Positions 54,524 through 62,476 of a stretch of DNA of 64,000 nucleotides are shown one piece after another. The notes under the pieces were generated by a model. That model was not told where the DNA came from. It was given only the letters and a program-made list of their open reading frames with translations, and did not search any database. This stretch comes from CAYQTL01 sp964420405 (lineage in GTDB: Bacteria; Acidobacteriota; Thermoanaerobaculia; Thermoanaerobaculales; Sulfomarinibacteraceae), in contig CAYQTL010000013.1 in the NCBI GenBank assembly GCA_964420405.1, forward strand, positions 19,023 through 83,022, given 5' to 3'. Every line of letters begins with the position of its first letter. The first letter of the stretch is position 1. The position numbers and the translations under genes are program-made.

Positions 54524-54720
54524 ACGCCGTGATCTCCGACCCGGTCGCGCTCAGGACCAGGGGGTTCGACGCCCTCGTGGCTCAGCTGGGCTGGGTCAAC
54601 GCCGTGCGTGTCGTTCAGCAGTACGAGCGGGGTGCGGGCGACTACCCGCGCGAACGACACGATCTGGTCCCCGGGTGCGATCCACAGACCCTCGTGGAAG
54701 AAGGCACGAGGCTGTCGGGC
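54520..54720 (+). pseudogene. Remnant of the PIN partner protein
   Basis: The ATG overlaps the PIN stop (ATGA). The product begins MNAVISDPVALRTRGFDALV, then AQLGWVNAVRVVQQYERGAG and DYPRERHDL. This pattern (GxxALVxxLGxxxxxRFxxQ...GDYxxERHxW) is that of small proteins often paired with PIN or nucleotidyltransferase toxins, probably antitoxins. After about residue 60 the frame runs on without a stop into sequence unlike the family, so the 3' end is damaged. I set the end where similarity stops. Identification is from memory of the pattern, moderately sure. Confidence 0.5.
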
Positions 54721-55030
54721 TCTCAGCTCCAAGGGCCGGGCCCGAAACAGCATCGCGGCAGTGCTCCTCCCTGCGGCGGCAGCGCGAGACGCAGGAGGGA
54801 CTGGCATCAACGTGGTCGTCTCTCGCGCTGCGCTGCTCGCGCCAGGAAGCCTGGACATGCCGGGCCCCTCGGGAGCTGCACCGGACCGCTGGCCCTGATC
54901 AACGTCGCGCGGACCGGCACGCACATCAGGGTCAATTACGCCACGAGACCCCTCCGGCAGACCGCAACGCTCCACCAGAGCGAGGGAATGGGTCCGCTCA
55001 ACGTCAACGCGGTCACCGGACCGACCGGTG
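54721..55030. other. Stretch after the PIN remnants
   Basis: These 310 bases hold no supported gene. Open frames on both strands lack conserved sequence and probably reflect the high G+C content. No repeat or hairpin stands out. Confidence 0.4.
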
Positions 55031-56356
55031 TCAGTTCGACGAGGTCGACCAGGAGCCCATGCCGCCGGATTCGAAACCGTCCGCGAAGATCGTGCTGCCG
55101 AGAATCTCGGTCGAGACGCCGACGAAGTCCACCTCGACACCCCCGCCGGCGCTCAGCTGGCTGTTGCCGAAGCCGATCTGTCCGGCGCCGATGCCGGGAT
55201 CGCTCGCCGTCAGCACGTACTCGGGGTTCAATAGGTCGTCGATCACCTCGAACGTGACCTCGCCCGGACTCGTCGTGACCGTGACGAGGTACCAGTCGTC
55301 CGGCATCAGGTACGAGGGCGCCGGCGCGGAGATCCTGGTGCGGCTGCCGTTCAGCCAGCGGTAGATCCCGCCGGTGCACTGGGGTCCCCAGCCCGCCCAG
55401 GTGTAGAGGTCGGCGTAGTAGTAGTCGTCCGGGTTCGAGTACGAGAACACGATCATGGCCCTGCCGCACGGCGCGCCCTGGGGCGTGTTGCGGAGCCGCG
55501 CGGTTACCACCGAGTTCGGATTGAATGCGACCGCGGAGACGAGGTGCTCGTTCGGTGACCCGAGATCGTAGCCTGAGTCGAGGGAGGTCCCCGACTCGCT
55601 CCAGTCGCCCGAGCCGACGTTCCACCACGGGCCGACCGAGGCATCGTCGAAGTCGTCGAAGAGCGCAAGTGTGAGGGGAGTCAGCGTCACCCAATCGACC
55701 TCGACACCCCCGCCCGCGGTCAGCTGGCTGTTGCCGAAGCCGATTCGTCCGGCGCCGATGCCGGGATCGTCCGCGGTCCGCGTGAAGATGATGCTGTCGA
55801 GGTCGTCTGCGACCTCGAACCGGACGTGGCCTGAGGACACCGTCACACGCACCCGATACCACGAGTCCGGCTGCAGGTGGGGCGCGGTGTCGGAGATCCT
55901 GGTGCGGCTGCCGTTCAGCCAGCGGTAGATCCCGCCGCTGCACTGGGGTCCCCAGCCCGCCCAGGTGTAGAGGTCGGCGTAGTAGTAGTCGTCCGGGTTC
56001 GAGTACGAGAACACGATCATGGCCCTGCCGCACGGCGCGCCCTGGGGCGTGTTGCGGATGCGCGCCCGGATCACCTTGCCTCCGGTCCACTCCTGGTCGG
56101 TGAGGATCATCTCGTCCGGCGAGCCGAGGTTGTAGCCGGAGTCGAGCGTCCCACCAGACTCGCTCCAGCTTCCCTGCTCGACGGTCCACCAGGTGGCGAG
56201 GGTGCCGTCATCGAAGTCGTCGTTCAACGCCAACATGATCTGCGCCCCAGCCGGCGGCGAGGTGGCCACCGCTGCAAGTGCGGCGAGGATCACCGCGAAG
56301 CCGTGTGATGTCAGAAGAGCCCGAGGTGTGCGCCACCGCCGTCGAGTCGTGCTCAT
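55031..56356 (-). CDS. Two-domain concanavalin A-like exoprotein with DGFESGD-type tail
   Basis: This 441-residue protein has a signal peptide (FAVILAALAAVATSPPAGAQ) and two tandem domains of about 195 residues. Each domain opens with a strand of the tail-like pattern (LNDDFDDGTLATWW; LFDDFDDASVGPWW) and contains GSWSESGGTLDSGY, VFSYSNPDDYYYADLYTW and WYRVRVTV-like sections. Each closes with GIGAGRIGFGNSQLTAGGGV. This is the layout of laminin-G/concanavalin A-like jelly-roll domains that bind sugars. The protein ends IFADGFESGGMGSWSTSSN, the most divergent tail in the window. ATG 56356 has GGGAGGGAAGC upstream. No catalytic residues are visible, so carbohydrate binding is the best guess. Confidence 0.8.
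   Translation of the reverse strand: MSTTRRRWRTPRALLTSHGFAVILAALAAVATSPPAGAQIMLALNDDFDDGTLATWWTVEQGSWSESGGTLDSGYNLGSPDEMILTDQEWTGGKVIRARIRNTPQGAPCGRAMIVFSYSNPDDYYYADLYTWAGWGPQCSGGIYRWLNGSRTRISDTAPHLQPDSWYRVRVTVSSGHVRFEVADDLDSIIFTRTADDPGIGAGRIGFGNSQLTAGGGVEVDWVTLTPLTLALFDDFDDASVGPWWNVGSGDWSESGTSLDSGYDLGSPNEHLVSAVAFNPNSVVTARLRNTPQGAPCGRAMIVFSYSNPDDYYYADLYTWAGWGPQCTGGIYRWLNGSRTRISAPAPSYLMPDDWYLVTVTTSPGEVTFEVIDDLLNPEYVLTASDPGIGAGQIGFGNSQLSAGGGVEVDFVGVSTEILGSTIFADGFESGGMGSWSTSSN
55327..55494. repeat. 168-base internal repeat, copy 1
   Basis: This segment of the two-domain gene matches 55891-56058 with one difference in 168 bases (GGTGCAC here, GCTGCAC there). The flanking parts of the two domains are clearly more diverged. 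Confidence 0.9.
55891..56058. repeat. 168-base internal repeat, copy 2
   Basis: Second copy of the near-identical block within the two-domain gene; see copy 1. It encodes the segment from the SNPDDYYYADLYTWAGWGP region to the GSRTRIS region. Confidence 0.9.
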
Positions 56357-57010
56357 GCTTCCCTCCCACTCCGGAGTACGCGAGTCTCGCCGCCGGTTGC
56401 GGCGAGCGATGTGGGGGACGGGAGCAGAATTGATGCCAGGTGCACCGATCCGGGGACGATGTCGCCTGGAGGACGTGCCCGTGCGGGAACGGCGTCGCTG
56501 AAGCGCGGCGAGCCACCGCGCCCATACGACAAGCCGGTGGGCGGCACTGCGCAGGGTGTTGGCGTCGGTCGGGCCCGACCAGTGGTCCGAAGCCACGGAG
56601 AACGCGACGCGAGTTGACGACCCGTATCCAGGAATGCGTGGGCGCCTCTCCTCAGGCCGTCTGATCGAGCGGCCTCACAGCGACCAGGTCCGCATCCTCG
56701 ACCGCTCGGACGTCACCTTCTCTGAGTGTGACCAGAGCGCGGCGACGCTTGTTGGGCACTCCTTCTTCCGGCGCATGTGATGACAGATCAGAGTCTGCTA
56801 TGTCAGGCACAACCGAGCCTGTGACCGCGGGGTTCTCCACCGATCCAAAACCGTGCGAATCCAACCCGGAACGGGTCGGGGCGAAGCGCGCGGAGAAAGC
56901 AGAACCGGCGGGGGCCGAGGCGGCAGGCGAGCCAGCCGAGGAGACGGGCGCGCACCCTGGGCTGGGGACATTCGCTCGGCGCCCGGCTCCGCGGGACCAT
57001 CGGCCGCCAT
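56357..57010. other. Gene-poor stretch before the AbiEii-type toxin
   Basis: No complete gene is seen in these 654 bases. On the minus strand at about 56652-56770 a short frame reads RRRALVTLREGDVRAVEDAD then LVAVRPLDQTA and stop. Codon positions look coding-like, but I do not recognise the family and there is no plausible start. It is possibly another remnant, consistent with decay on both sides. Confidence 0.35.
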
Positions 57011-57640
57011 TCAAGGCAGCACGATGGCGTGGGCTTCGCGCACGAAGAACGCCTTGCACTCCGCCCAGTCGAAGGGCTCGAGCATCACCGGCATCGGCTC
57101 TCGCTCGGCTTCCTCGAAGTAGACCAGGCTCTTGAGCACGTGGTACGCGTTGACCCGACCGGCGCCGTACTTCGCCGGCAGCCACTCGAAGCACTCCGAC
57201 AACGACAGCCCGCCCCGGAGGATAGAGTACAGGTCGACGAAGTCCCTGCGGGCTCCCCGCCCTGACACTTCCGCGAGCTTCATGAGGGCGATGTCGCGCG
57301 GATCGGCGACCTCGAAGAACAGGTACGGCACGCCAGGGAACAGGAAACGGTCCGGCACCGAGAAGAACGAGACCTTGACTCCCATGACGAGCGCGGTGAG
57401 CGTGCGGTCATCCCGCTGGAGGGTCTCGACGGCACCGAGCCTCTGCAGGACGCCGCCAAGCTCGTCGGGTCGGAAGCCGTCTTTCCGGAAGTAGTCGAAG
57501 TCCTCGGAGATTCGATGTCCGAGGTGCAGCGCCAGACCCGTCCCTCCCGCCAGGGTCCAGCCCTCCAGCTCGCTGGCGTTCAGTCGCTCGAGCTTCGCCA
57601 GGACGTCTCGACTCCCCTGCGGGAGAACCTTCTCGTGCAC
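57011..57640 (-). CDS. AbiEii/AbiGii-type nucleotidyltransferase toxin
   Basis: This 209-residue protein has the nucleotidyltransferase core LAGGTGLALHLGHRISEDFD at 30-49: the G-G-T...D-x-D arrangement that binds NTP and two metals. It also has the downstream DPRDIALMKLAEVSGRGARRDFVDLYSIL-type helix pair (given here as DIALMKLAEVS and RDFVDLYSIL). Family members transfer nucleotides to tRNA or proteins and act as bacteriostatic toxins or phage-defence effectors. The GTG start has GGGAGGGTGTGCC upstream and overlaps the end of the XRE gene by 61 bases, so the antitoxin is translated first. Both genes appear intact, unlike the neighbouring PIN and YoeB systems. Confidence 0.85.
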   Translation of the reverse strand: MHEKVLPQGSRDVLAKLERLNASELEGWTLAGGTGLALHLGHRISEDFDYFRKDGFRPDELGGVLQRLGAVETLQRDDRTLTALVMGVKVSFFSVPDRFLFPGVPYLFFEVADPRDIALMKLAEVSGRGARRDFVDLYSILRGGLSLSECFEWLPAKYGAGRVNAYHVLKSLVYFEEAEREPMPVMLEPFDWAECKAFFVREAHAIVLP

Positions 57641-58113
57641 GGCACACCCTCCCTCGCCAGGATCTCGTCCCAGAACACCCTGGAGCGGTCAGAGCTGAAC
57701 CGGGCTTCGCTGACCCGGTCGAGAAAACCGTCGCGACCCAGCAAACCGACGAGCATGTGGATGTCCTCCAGACCACCGTGCTCGAGCACACGCTCGACGA
57801 CCCAGGTCGTGTTGTGCTCGAGGTGCCGCACCTCGAGACGCCGATCCCAGAACAGGCGGCCGAGCCTCGCGACGACGTCCTCTGGCGCGGGTCGCGCAGG
57901 CCGCTCGCGCGGTGTCACGGTCACGCTCAGCTCGCAGCCCAGGGCGGCGGCCAGCTTGCGCAGGGTGTACACCTCGAACCGCGTCCAGCCGTTCTCGTAG
58001 CGGGACAGCGTCGCGGCGGACGTGCCCGATCGCGCGGCGACCTGCGCCAAGGACAGACCACGTTCACGGCGCCGATCGCGCAGCTGCTTCGAGATGGGGT
58101 CGAGCGGTCTCAT
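57580..58113 (-). CDS. XRE-type helix-turn-helix antitoxin of the AbiEii pair
   Basis: These 177 residues have an N-terminal Cro/C1-type helix-turn-helix (QLRDRRRERGLSLAQVAARSG, then TSAATLSRYENGW). A 100-residue C-terminal domain containing WVVERVLEHGGLEDIHMLVG and WDEILAREG is assumed to contact the toxin. A palindrome, TTATCAT-AC-ATGATAA, covers the start region (58119-58134) and is a natural operator for autorepression. ATG 58113 is chosen; an in-frame ATG at 58125 lies within the palindrome. There is no good ribosome site, while a TATGATAAT sequence ends five bases before the start, so a leaderless or nearly leaderless mRNA is possible. The overlapping downstream gene is the toxin. Confidence 0.8.
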   Translation of the reverse strand: MRPLDPISKQLRDRRRERGLSLAQVAARSGTSAATLSRYENGWTRFEVYTLRKLAAALGCELSVTVTPRERPARPAPEDVVARLGRLFWDRRLEVRHLEHNTTWVVERVLEHGGLEDIHMLVGLLGRDGFLDRVSEARFSSDRSRVFWDEILAREGVPCTRRFSRRGVETSWRSSSD

Positions 58114-58118
58114 AGCTA

Positions 58119-58134
58119 TTATCATACATGATAA
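58119..58134. promoter_or_regulatory. Perfect palindrome at the XRE antitoxin start
   Basis: TTATCAT and ATGATAA are exact inverted repeats with a two-base centre. The site begins six bases before the ATG at 58113 and overlaps a -10-like TATGAT on the minus strand. Position and symmetry fit an operator for the adjacent helix-turn-helix protein. Confidence 0.65.
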
Positions 58135-58208
58135 AACGGCCATCCGCCACGGAAGAACCGGCGGGGCCGCGGCCCTACCGATGAGTGATCGCCACCCCGA
58201 GCCGTGTG

Positions 58209-58475
58209 CTACCGGACGTTGCCGACGGAGCTCGCGGTGCGCTGGCGCTCGCGGACCTCGGGGTTGGTGTCGTCGGGGATGATCGCCGGAGAGACGCGGC
58301 CGGCGGCGACCTCCTTCGCCTCGGCGTTGTACTTCTCGACGTGCTCGAGGGTGAGGCTGCCGTCCTGGGCCTTGGACAGGAGCTCGGCGGCCGAGGTGCC
58401 GGCGATGCGGCCGAAGACGATCGATGTCGGGCAGGATGTTGCCCATCAGGCGGTTGGCGCCGTCAATCGCCCGGG
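58209..58475 (-). pseudogene. Remnant of a flavoprotein 3' end (copy B)
   Basis: The minus strand reads GANRLMGNILPDI, then after a frameshift near 58430 SIVFGRIAGTSAAELLSK, VEKYNAEAKEVAAGRV, IIPDDTNPEVRERQ and SSVGNVR, with a stop at 58209. The join GANRLMGN...VFGRIAG is the C-terminal FAD-contacting hallmark of the fumarate reductase/succinate dehydrogenase flavoprotein family. The 500 or so upstream residues are absent. It is homologous to copy A at 53707-53905 and better preserved. It sits between the XRE/AbiEii pair and the ECF gene. Confidence 0.65.
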
Positions 58476-58601
58476 GTGCCGTCCCCGGTTCAGCCCCGCG
58501 TGCGCGGGGGACTCATGTCCCCGACCTGGGCACCGGTACGTCGACCTGGAGGTCGGAGCTCCGGCGAGACCGCGTCGTGGAGCGCCGGCGCTCCCATCCG
58601 T

Positions 58602-59183
58602 TCATTCGATGGGGAGCCCGCCGGACAGCTCGCGGCGGAGCCACGCCTTTGCGTACGACCACTCGCGGTAGACCGTCCGGGTCGAGACCCCGAGCGCCTC
58701 CGCGATCTCGTCGTCGGACATCCCCACGAAGAAGCGCAGGTCCACCACGTGTGCCGCCCGCGGCTGCTCGGCCTCCAGCCGGAGCAGGGCCCGGTCGATG
58801 TCCAGCACCCGGTCGGGATCCGCGGCGGAGGTCGCGGCGATTCCGGTGTCGATCTCGACCCGACGCTGGCCGCCGCCGTGCTTGGCCGCCGCCTTCCGCC
58901 GGACCTGGTCGACGATGATGTTGCGCATGGCACGGGCGGCCGCCGCGAAGAAATGGGCGCGGCCCTCCCACACGCCGCGGCCACCCGCGAGCTTGAGATA
59001 GGCCTCGTTGACCAGAGCCGTCGCCTGGAGCGTCTGGCCGGGGCCGAGCCGCGCGACCTTGGCTGCGGCCATCGTGCGGAGCTCGTCGTAGACCGCCGCC
59101 AGGAGCTCCGACTCGGCTCCACGATCCCCCGCGCTGAGCCGTTCGAGAAGAAGGGTGATGGAAGAACGGTGCTCGTTGCTCAA
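58602..59183 (-). CDS. ECF sigma factor (Sig-70_X6 type), second copy
   Basis: About 193 residues from a likely TTG at 59183. Region 2 includes LLAAVYDELRTMAAAKVARL, LQATALVNEAYLKLAGG and FFAAAARAMRNIIVDQVRR. Region 4 includes VVDLRFFVGMSDDEIAEALG and VSTRTVYREWSYAKAWL. It matches the group of the factor at 9949-10503. It is divergent from a TPR kinase gene (start 59396), so the two probably share a promoter region of about 210 bases. The start is uncertain; upstream codons in the long frame are Arg/Pro-rich and look non-coding. No anti-sigma gene is present. Control by the divergent kinase is a reasonable inference. Confidence 0.85.
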   Translation of the reverse strand: MSNEHRSSITLLLERLSAGDRGAESELLAAVYDELRTMAAAKVARLGPGQTLQATALVNEAYLKLAGGRGVWEGRAHFFAAAARAMRNIIVDQVRRKAAAKHGGGQRRVEIDTGIAATSAADPDRVLDIDRALLRLEAEQPRAAHVVDLRFFVGMSDDEIAEALGVSTRTVYREWSYAKAWLRRELSGGLPIE

Positions 59184-59395
59184 TTGTTCGTACGCTCGCG
59201 GCCGTGGCAGCCGTGCAACGCGTTTCCCGGAGGATAGCACGACGACCGTTGCCGACGGCCCGGTCGGCGCCGTCGCGGGTCGCCTTCGGACCGAACGTGG
59301 CGTCCTGCCGCGTCGGTCGAGGGTTGCGCCGACAGTGGAAACGGATGGCCTCCGAGGCCAGCGACTCGGGACCCGAGCCCGATGGAGTGAGCGAG

Positions 59396-62300
59396 ATGAC
59401 CAGCGACCGGGGCGCGCGATGCAAGGAGATCTTCGAGGAGGCGATCGAGCTTCCGATTGGCGAGCGTACCGCCTTCGTCGCCGCGGCGTGCGAAGGCGAC
59501 CCGGCACTGCTCGCCGACGTCGCGTCACTCCTGAGTCACCTGGAGGACGCCCACACGCCGCTCCTGGAGTCCCCGCCCGACGTGTCCGGCGCAGGAGAGG
59601 ACCTGCGCGCCGTGCTGCGTGGCGACACGGACGGGTCGATCCGGACCGGGAGCACGATCGGTCGCTACACGCTGCTCGAACGCCTCGGAGAGGGTGCCTT
59701 CGGAACCGTGTGGGCGGCCGAGCAGCAGGAGCCGGTGACGCGCAGGGTGGCGATCAAGATCATCAAGCTGGGGATGGACACCAGACAGGTGATCGCGCGC
59801 TTCGAGGCCGAGCGGCAGGCGCTGGCGATGATGGACCACCCCAACATCGCGAAGATCTTCGACGGGGGCAGCACCGAGCACGGCCGCCCCTACTTCGTGA
59901 TGGAGCTCGTCCGGGGCACGCCGATCGTCGACTACTGCGACACCGAGAGGCTCGACGCCAGGTCCCGGCTGGACCTCTTCATCACGGTGTGCCACGCGAT
60001 CCAGCACGCCCACCAGAAGGGGATCATCCACCGCGACATCAAGCCGAGCAACGTGCTCGTCGCCCTGCACGACGGCGTTCCGGTACCGAAGGTGATCGAC
60101 TTCGGCATCGCCAAGGCGACCGAAGCGGAGCTGACGCACAAGACGGTGTACACGCTGCACCGGCAGATGATCGGCACTCCGGCGTACATGTCTCCGGAGC
60201 AGGCCGAGATGTCGGGGCTCGACATCGACACGCGCTCGGACATCTACTCGCTGGGCGTGCTGCTGTACGAGCTACTCACCGGTTCGACGCCGGCGGACGA
60301 GTCGCTGCGACGGGCAAGTCTCCTGGAGATGATGCGGATCATCCGCGAGGAGGAGCCGGAGTCACCCAGCTCGCGGCTCTCGACGCTCGGGGACTCGGCG
60401 ACGCGCGCCGCGGAGCGTCGGAGCACCGAGGTCAGGTCGCTGTCGTTGCTCCTGCGCGGCGATCTCGACTGGATCGTGATGAAGTGCCTCGAGAAGGACC
60501 GGACGCGCCGGTACGACACCGCGAACGCGCTCGCGGCGGACGTGCGGCGCCACCTCGACGACGAGCCGGTTGTCGCCGGCCCGCCGAGTCGCGCATACCG
60601 GCTGCGGAAGTTCGTCCGTCGGCACCGCGCCGGCGTGCTGGCCGGTTCCCTGATGGCTGCGATCCTCGTCGTCGGTCTCGCCGGCACCACCTTCGGTCTG
60701 CTGGATGCGAACGCGCAGCGCCGACTGGCTGCCGAGCGGGCCGATCAGCTGCAGCAGGTGGCGGACTTCCAGGCACACCAGCTCGACGCTGTCGTCCCCG
60801 AGCTGATGGGATCGCGCCTGCGTGATGCGATCGTCGCCGCCGCGCCCGCCGAGGAGCGGGACGAGCTGCGGGCGGCCCTCGCGCGGATCAACTTCACGGA
60901 CATCGGCCTCGAGTCGCTGCGGACGAACATCTTCGATCCGGCCCGTGCGGCCATCGAGAGTCAGTTCGACGACCAACCGCTCGTGAAGGCCCAGCTGCTG
61001 CACGCGGTGGCCGAGACGATGGGCGACCTGGGCCTGATCGACGCGGCGACGGAGCCGATGAAGGCGGCCTGGGAGGTCCGTCGCCGCGAGCTCGGCGAAG
61101 CGCACCCGGACACCCTGCAATCCCTCAACGCCAGGGGCGCGCTGCTCTGGCACCAGGGCGAGCCGGCCGAGAGCGAGCGCCTGATCCGAGAGGTCCTGGA
61201 GGTTCAGCGCCGGGTCCTCGGCGACGACCACCCCGACACCCTGCGGTCGCTCAACAACATGGGGTTCCTCCTCCAGAATCGGGGCAGGCTGACCGATGCG
61301 CTCGACCACTTCCAGCAGGCACTGGACGGCCGACGCCGCGTCCTCGGCGAGGACCACCAGGACACGCTGATGTCGCTCAACAACATGGGCAGCCTGCTCG
61401 CTGACCAGGGCAAGCTCGAGGACGCAGAGCAGTTCCATCGGCGCGCCCTGGACGGTCGACGGCGCACCCTCGGCGACGACCACCCGGACACCTTGATGTC
61501 CCTCAACAACCTCGCCCACCTGCTCCAGACCCGAGGCAAGCTCGCCGAGGCCGAGCGGTACTATCAACAGGTCCTCGACGGCCGACGCCGCGTGCTCGGT
61601 GCCGACCACCCGCAGACGCTGACGGCGCTGAACAACATGGGCTCTCTGCGCGACGCTCAGGGCAGGCTCGACGAGGCGGAGTCGTTCTACCGGCGGGCGA
61701 TGGAGGGCAATCGTCGCGTGCTCGGCAGCGATCACCCGAGCACACTCAGGACGACCAACAACCTGGGCCTTCTGCTTCGATCCCGAGGCGCGCTCGCCGA
61801 GGCGGAGCGCTACTGCAGGCAGGCCCTGGACGGCCGGCGCCGCGTGCTGGGCGACGACCACCCGGACACCTTGGCGTCGCTCGCCACGATGGGGTTCCTG
61901 CTGCAAGCACAGGACAATCTCGCCGGCGCGGAGTCCTACTACCGGCAGGCCCTCGAGGGGCGACGTCGCGTCCTCGGTGACGACCACCCGGACACCCTGG
62001 GATCTCTCAGCAACGTGGGCTCGCTGCTCCGGGATCAGGGCAGGCTCGTCGAAGCGGAGTCCACCATCCGGGAGGTCGTCGACGGCCGGCGACGTGTCCT
62101 CGGCGACGACCATCCGCGGACGCTGCAGTCGCTCAACGATCTGGGGAAGCTGCTGAATGCCCTGGACCGCTACGACGAGTGCGAGACGCTGGCTCGGCAG
62201 GCTGCGGAAGCCGGCAGCCGCGCGCTCGGAGACGACCACTGGCGCGTCGCCGAGGCGCGCAGCCTGCTCGGCGAGGCGCTGACGGGTCAGGGGCGCTACG

Positions 62301-62476
62301 ACGAGGCGGAGCCGCTCCTGCTCGCGGCCTACGACCGGCTCGAGGAATCCGACCCCGACGGGCGACGTCCGAAGGCGCTGTCGGCCGCCGCGCGGCGCCT
62401 CGTGACCCTCTACGAAGCGTGGGGCCGACCGGAGCAGGCCGAGCACTGGCGCGGACGTCCCGTGACCACGGACTGA
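59396..62476 (+). CDS. Transmembrane Ser/Thr protein kinase with ten TPR units
   Basis: This 1026-residue protein shares its first 50 residues with the kinase at 10496 (IELPIGERTAFVAAACEGD). The kinase domain (about 91-390) has LGEGAFGTVWAAE, Lys121 in VAIKII, HRDIKPSN with Asp214, DFG with Asp235 and GTPAYMSPEQ. One transmembrane helix (about 413-435) leads to a C-terminal array of ten very regular 42-residue TPR units. Each carries RRRVLGDDHPDTLxSLNNMG, giving a 126-base periodicity in the DNA (about 61080-62230). ATG 59396 has GGAGTGAGCGAG upstream. It is divergent from the ECF gene and followed 212 bases downstream by a DGFESGD-tailed protein on the same strand. Confidence 0.93.
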   Translation: MTSDRGARCKEIFEEAIELPIGERTAFVAAACEGDPALLADVASLLSHLEDAHTPLLESPPDVSGAGEDLRAVLRGDTDGSIRTGSTIGRYTLLERLGEGAFGTVWAAEQQEPVTRRVAIKIIKLGMDTRQVIARFEAERQALAMMDHPNIAKIFDGGSTEHGRPYFVMELVRGTPIVDYCDTERLDARSRLDLFITVCHAIQHAHQKGIIHRDIKPSNVLVALHDGVPVPKVIDFGIAKATEAELTHKTVYTLHRQMIGTPAYMSPEQAEMSGLDIDTRSDIYSLGVLLYELLTGSTPADESLRRASLLEMMRIIREEEPESPSSRLSTLGDSATRAAERRSTEVRSLSLLLRGDLDWIVMKCLEKDRTRRYDTANALAADVRRHLDDEPVVAGPPSRAYRLRKFVRRHRAGVLAGSLMAAILVVGLAGTTFGLLDANAQRRLAAERADQLQQVADFQAHQLDAVVPELMGSRLRDAIVAAAPAEERDELRAALARINFTDIGLESLRTNIFDPARAAIESQFDDQPLVKAQLLHAVAETMGDLGLIDAATEPMKAAWEVRRRELGEAHPDTLQSLNARGALLWHQGEPAESERLIREVLEVQRRVLGDDHPDTLRSLNNMGFLLQNRGRLTDALDHFQQALDGRRRVLGEDHQDTLMSLNNMGSLLADQGKLEDAEQFHRRALDGRRRTLGDDHPDTLMSLNNLAHLLQTRGKLAEAERYYQQVLDGRRRVLGADHPQTLTALNNMGSLRDAQGRLDEAESFYRRAMEGNRRVLGSDHPSTLRTTNNLGLLLRSRGALAEAERYCRQALDGRRRVLGDDHPDTLASLATMGFLLQAQDNLAGAESYYRQALEGRRRVLGDDHPDTLGSLSNVGSLLRDQGRLVEAESTIREVVDGRRRVLGDDHPRTLQSLNDLGKLLNALDRYDECETLARQAAEAGSRALGDDHWRVAEARSLLGEALTGQGRYDEAEPLLLAAYDRLEESDPDGRRPKALSAAARRLVTLYEAWGRPEQAEHWRGRPVTTD

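Noticed and set aside
50580..55364. A very long plus-strand open frame of about 1590 codons, and similar long frames antisense to the other kinases and propellers (for example 42361-44847 and 16463-18028 antisense).
   Set aside because: They are mirror frames of GC-rich genes: composition is Arg/His/Pro/Val-heavy, no domain is seen, and the opposite strand encodes well-defined kinases or repeats.
61080..62230. A regular 126-base periodicity that could be mistaken for a minisatellite or CRISPR-like array.
   Set aside because: It is the DNA image of ten 42-residue TPR units in frame within the kinase; the spacers are coding and conserved at protein level.
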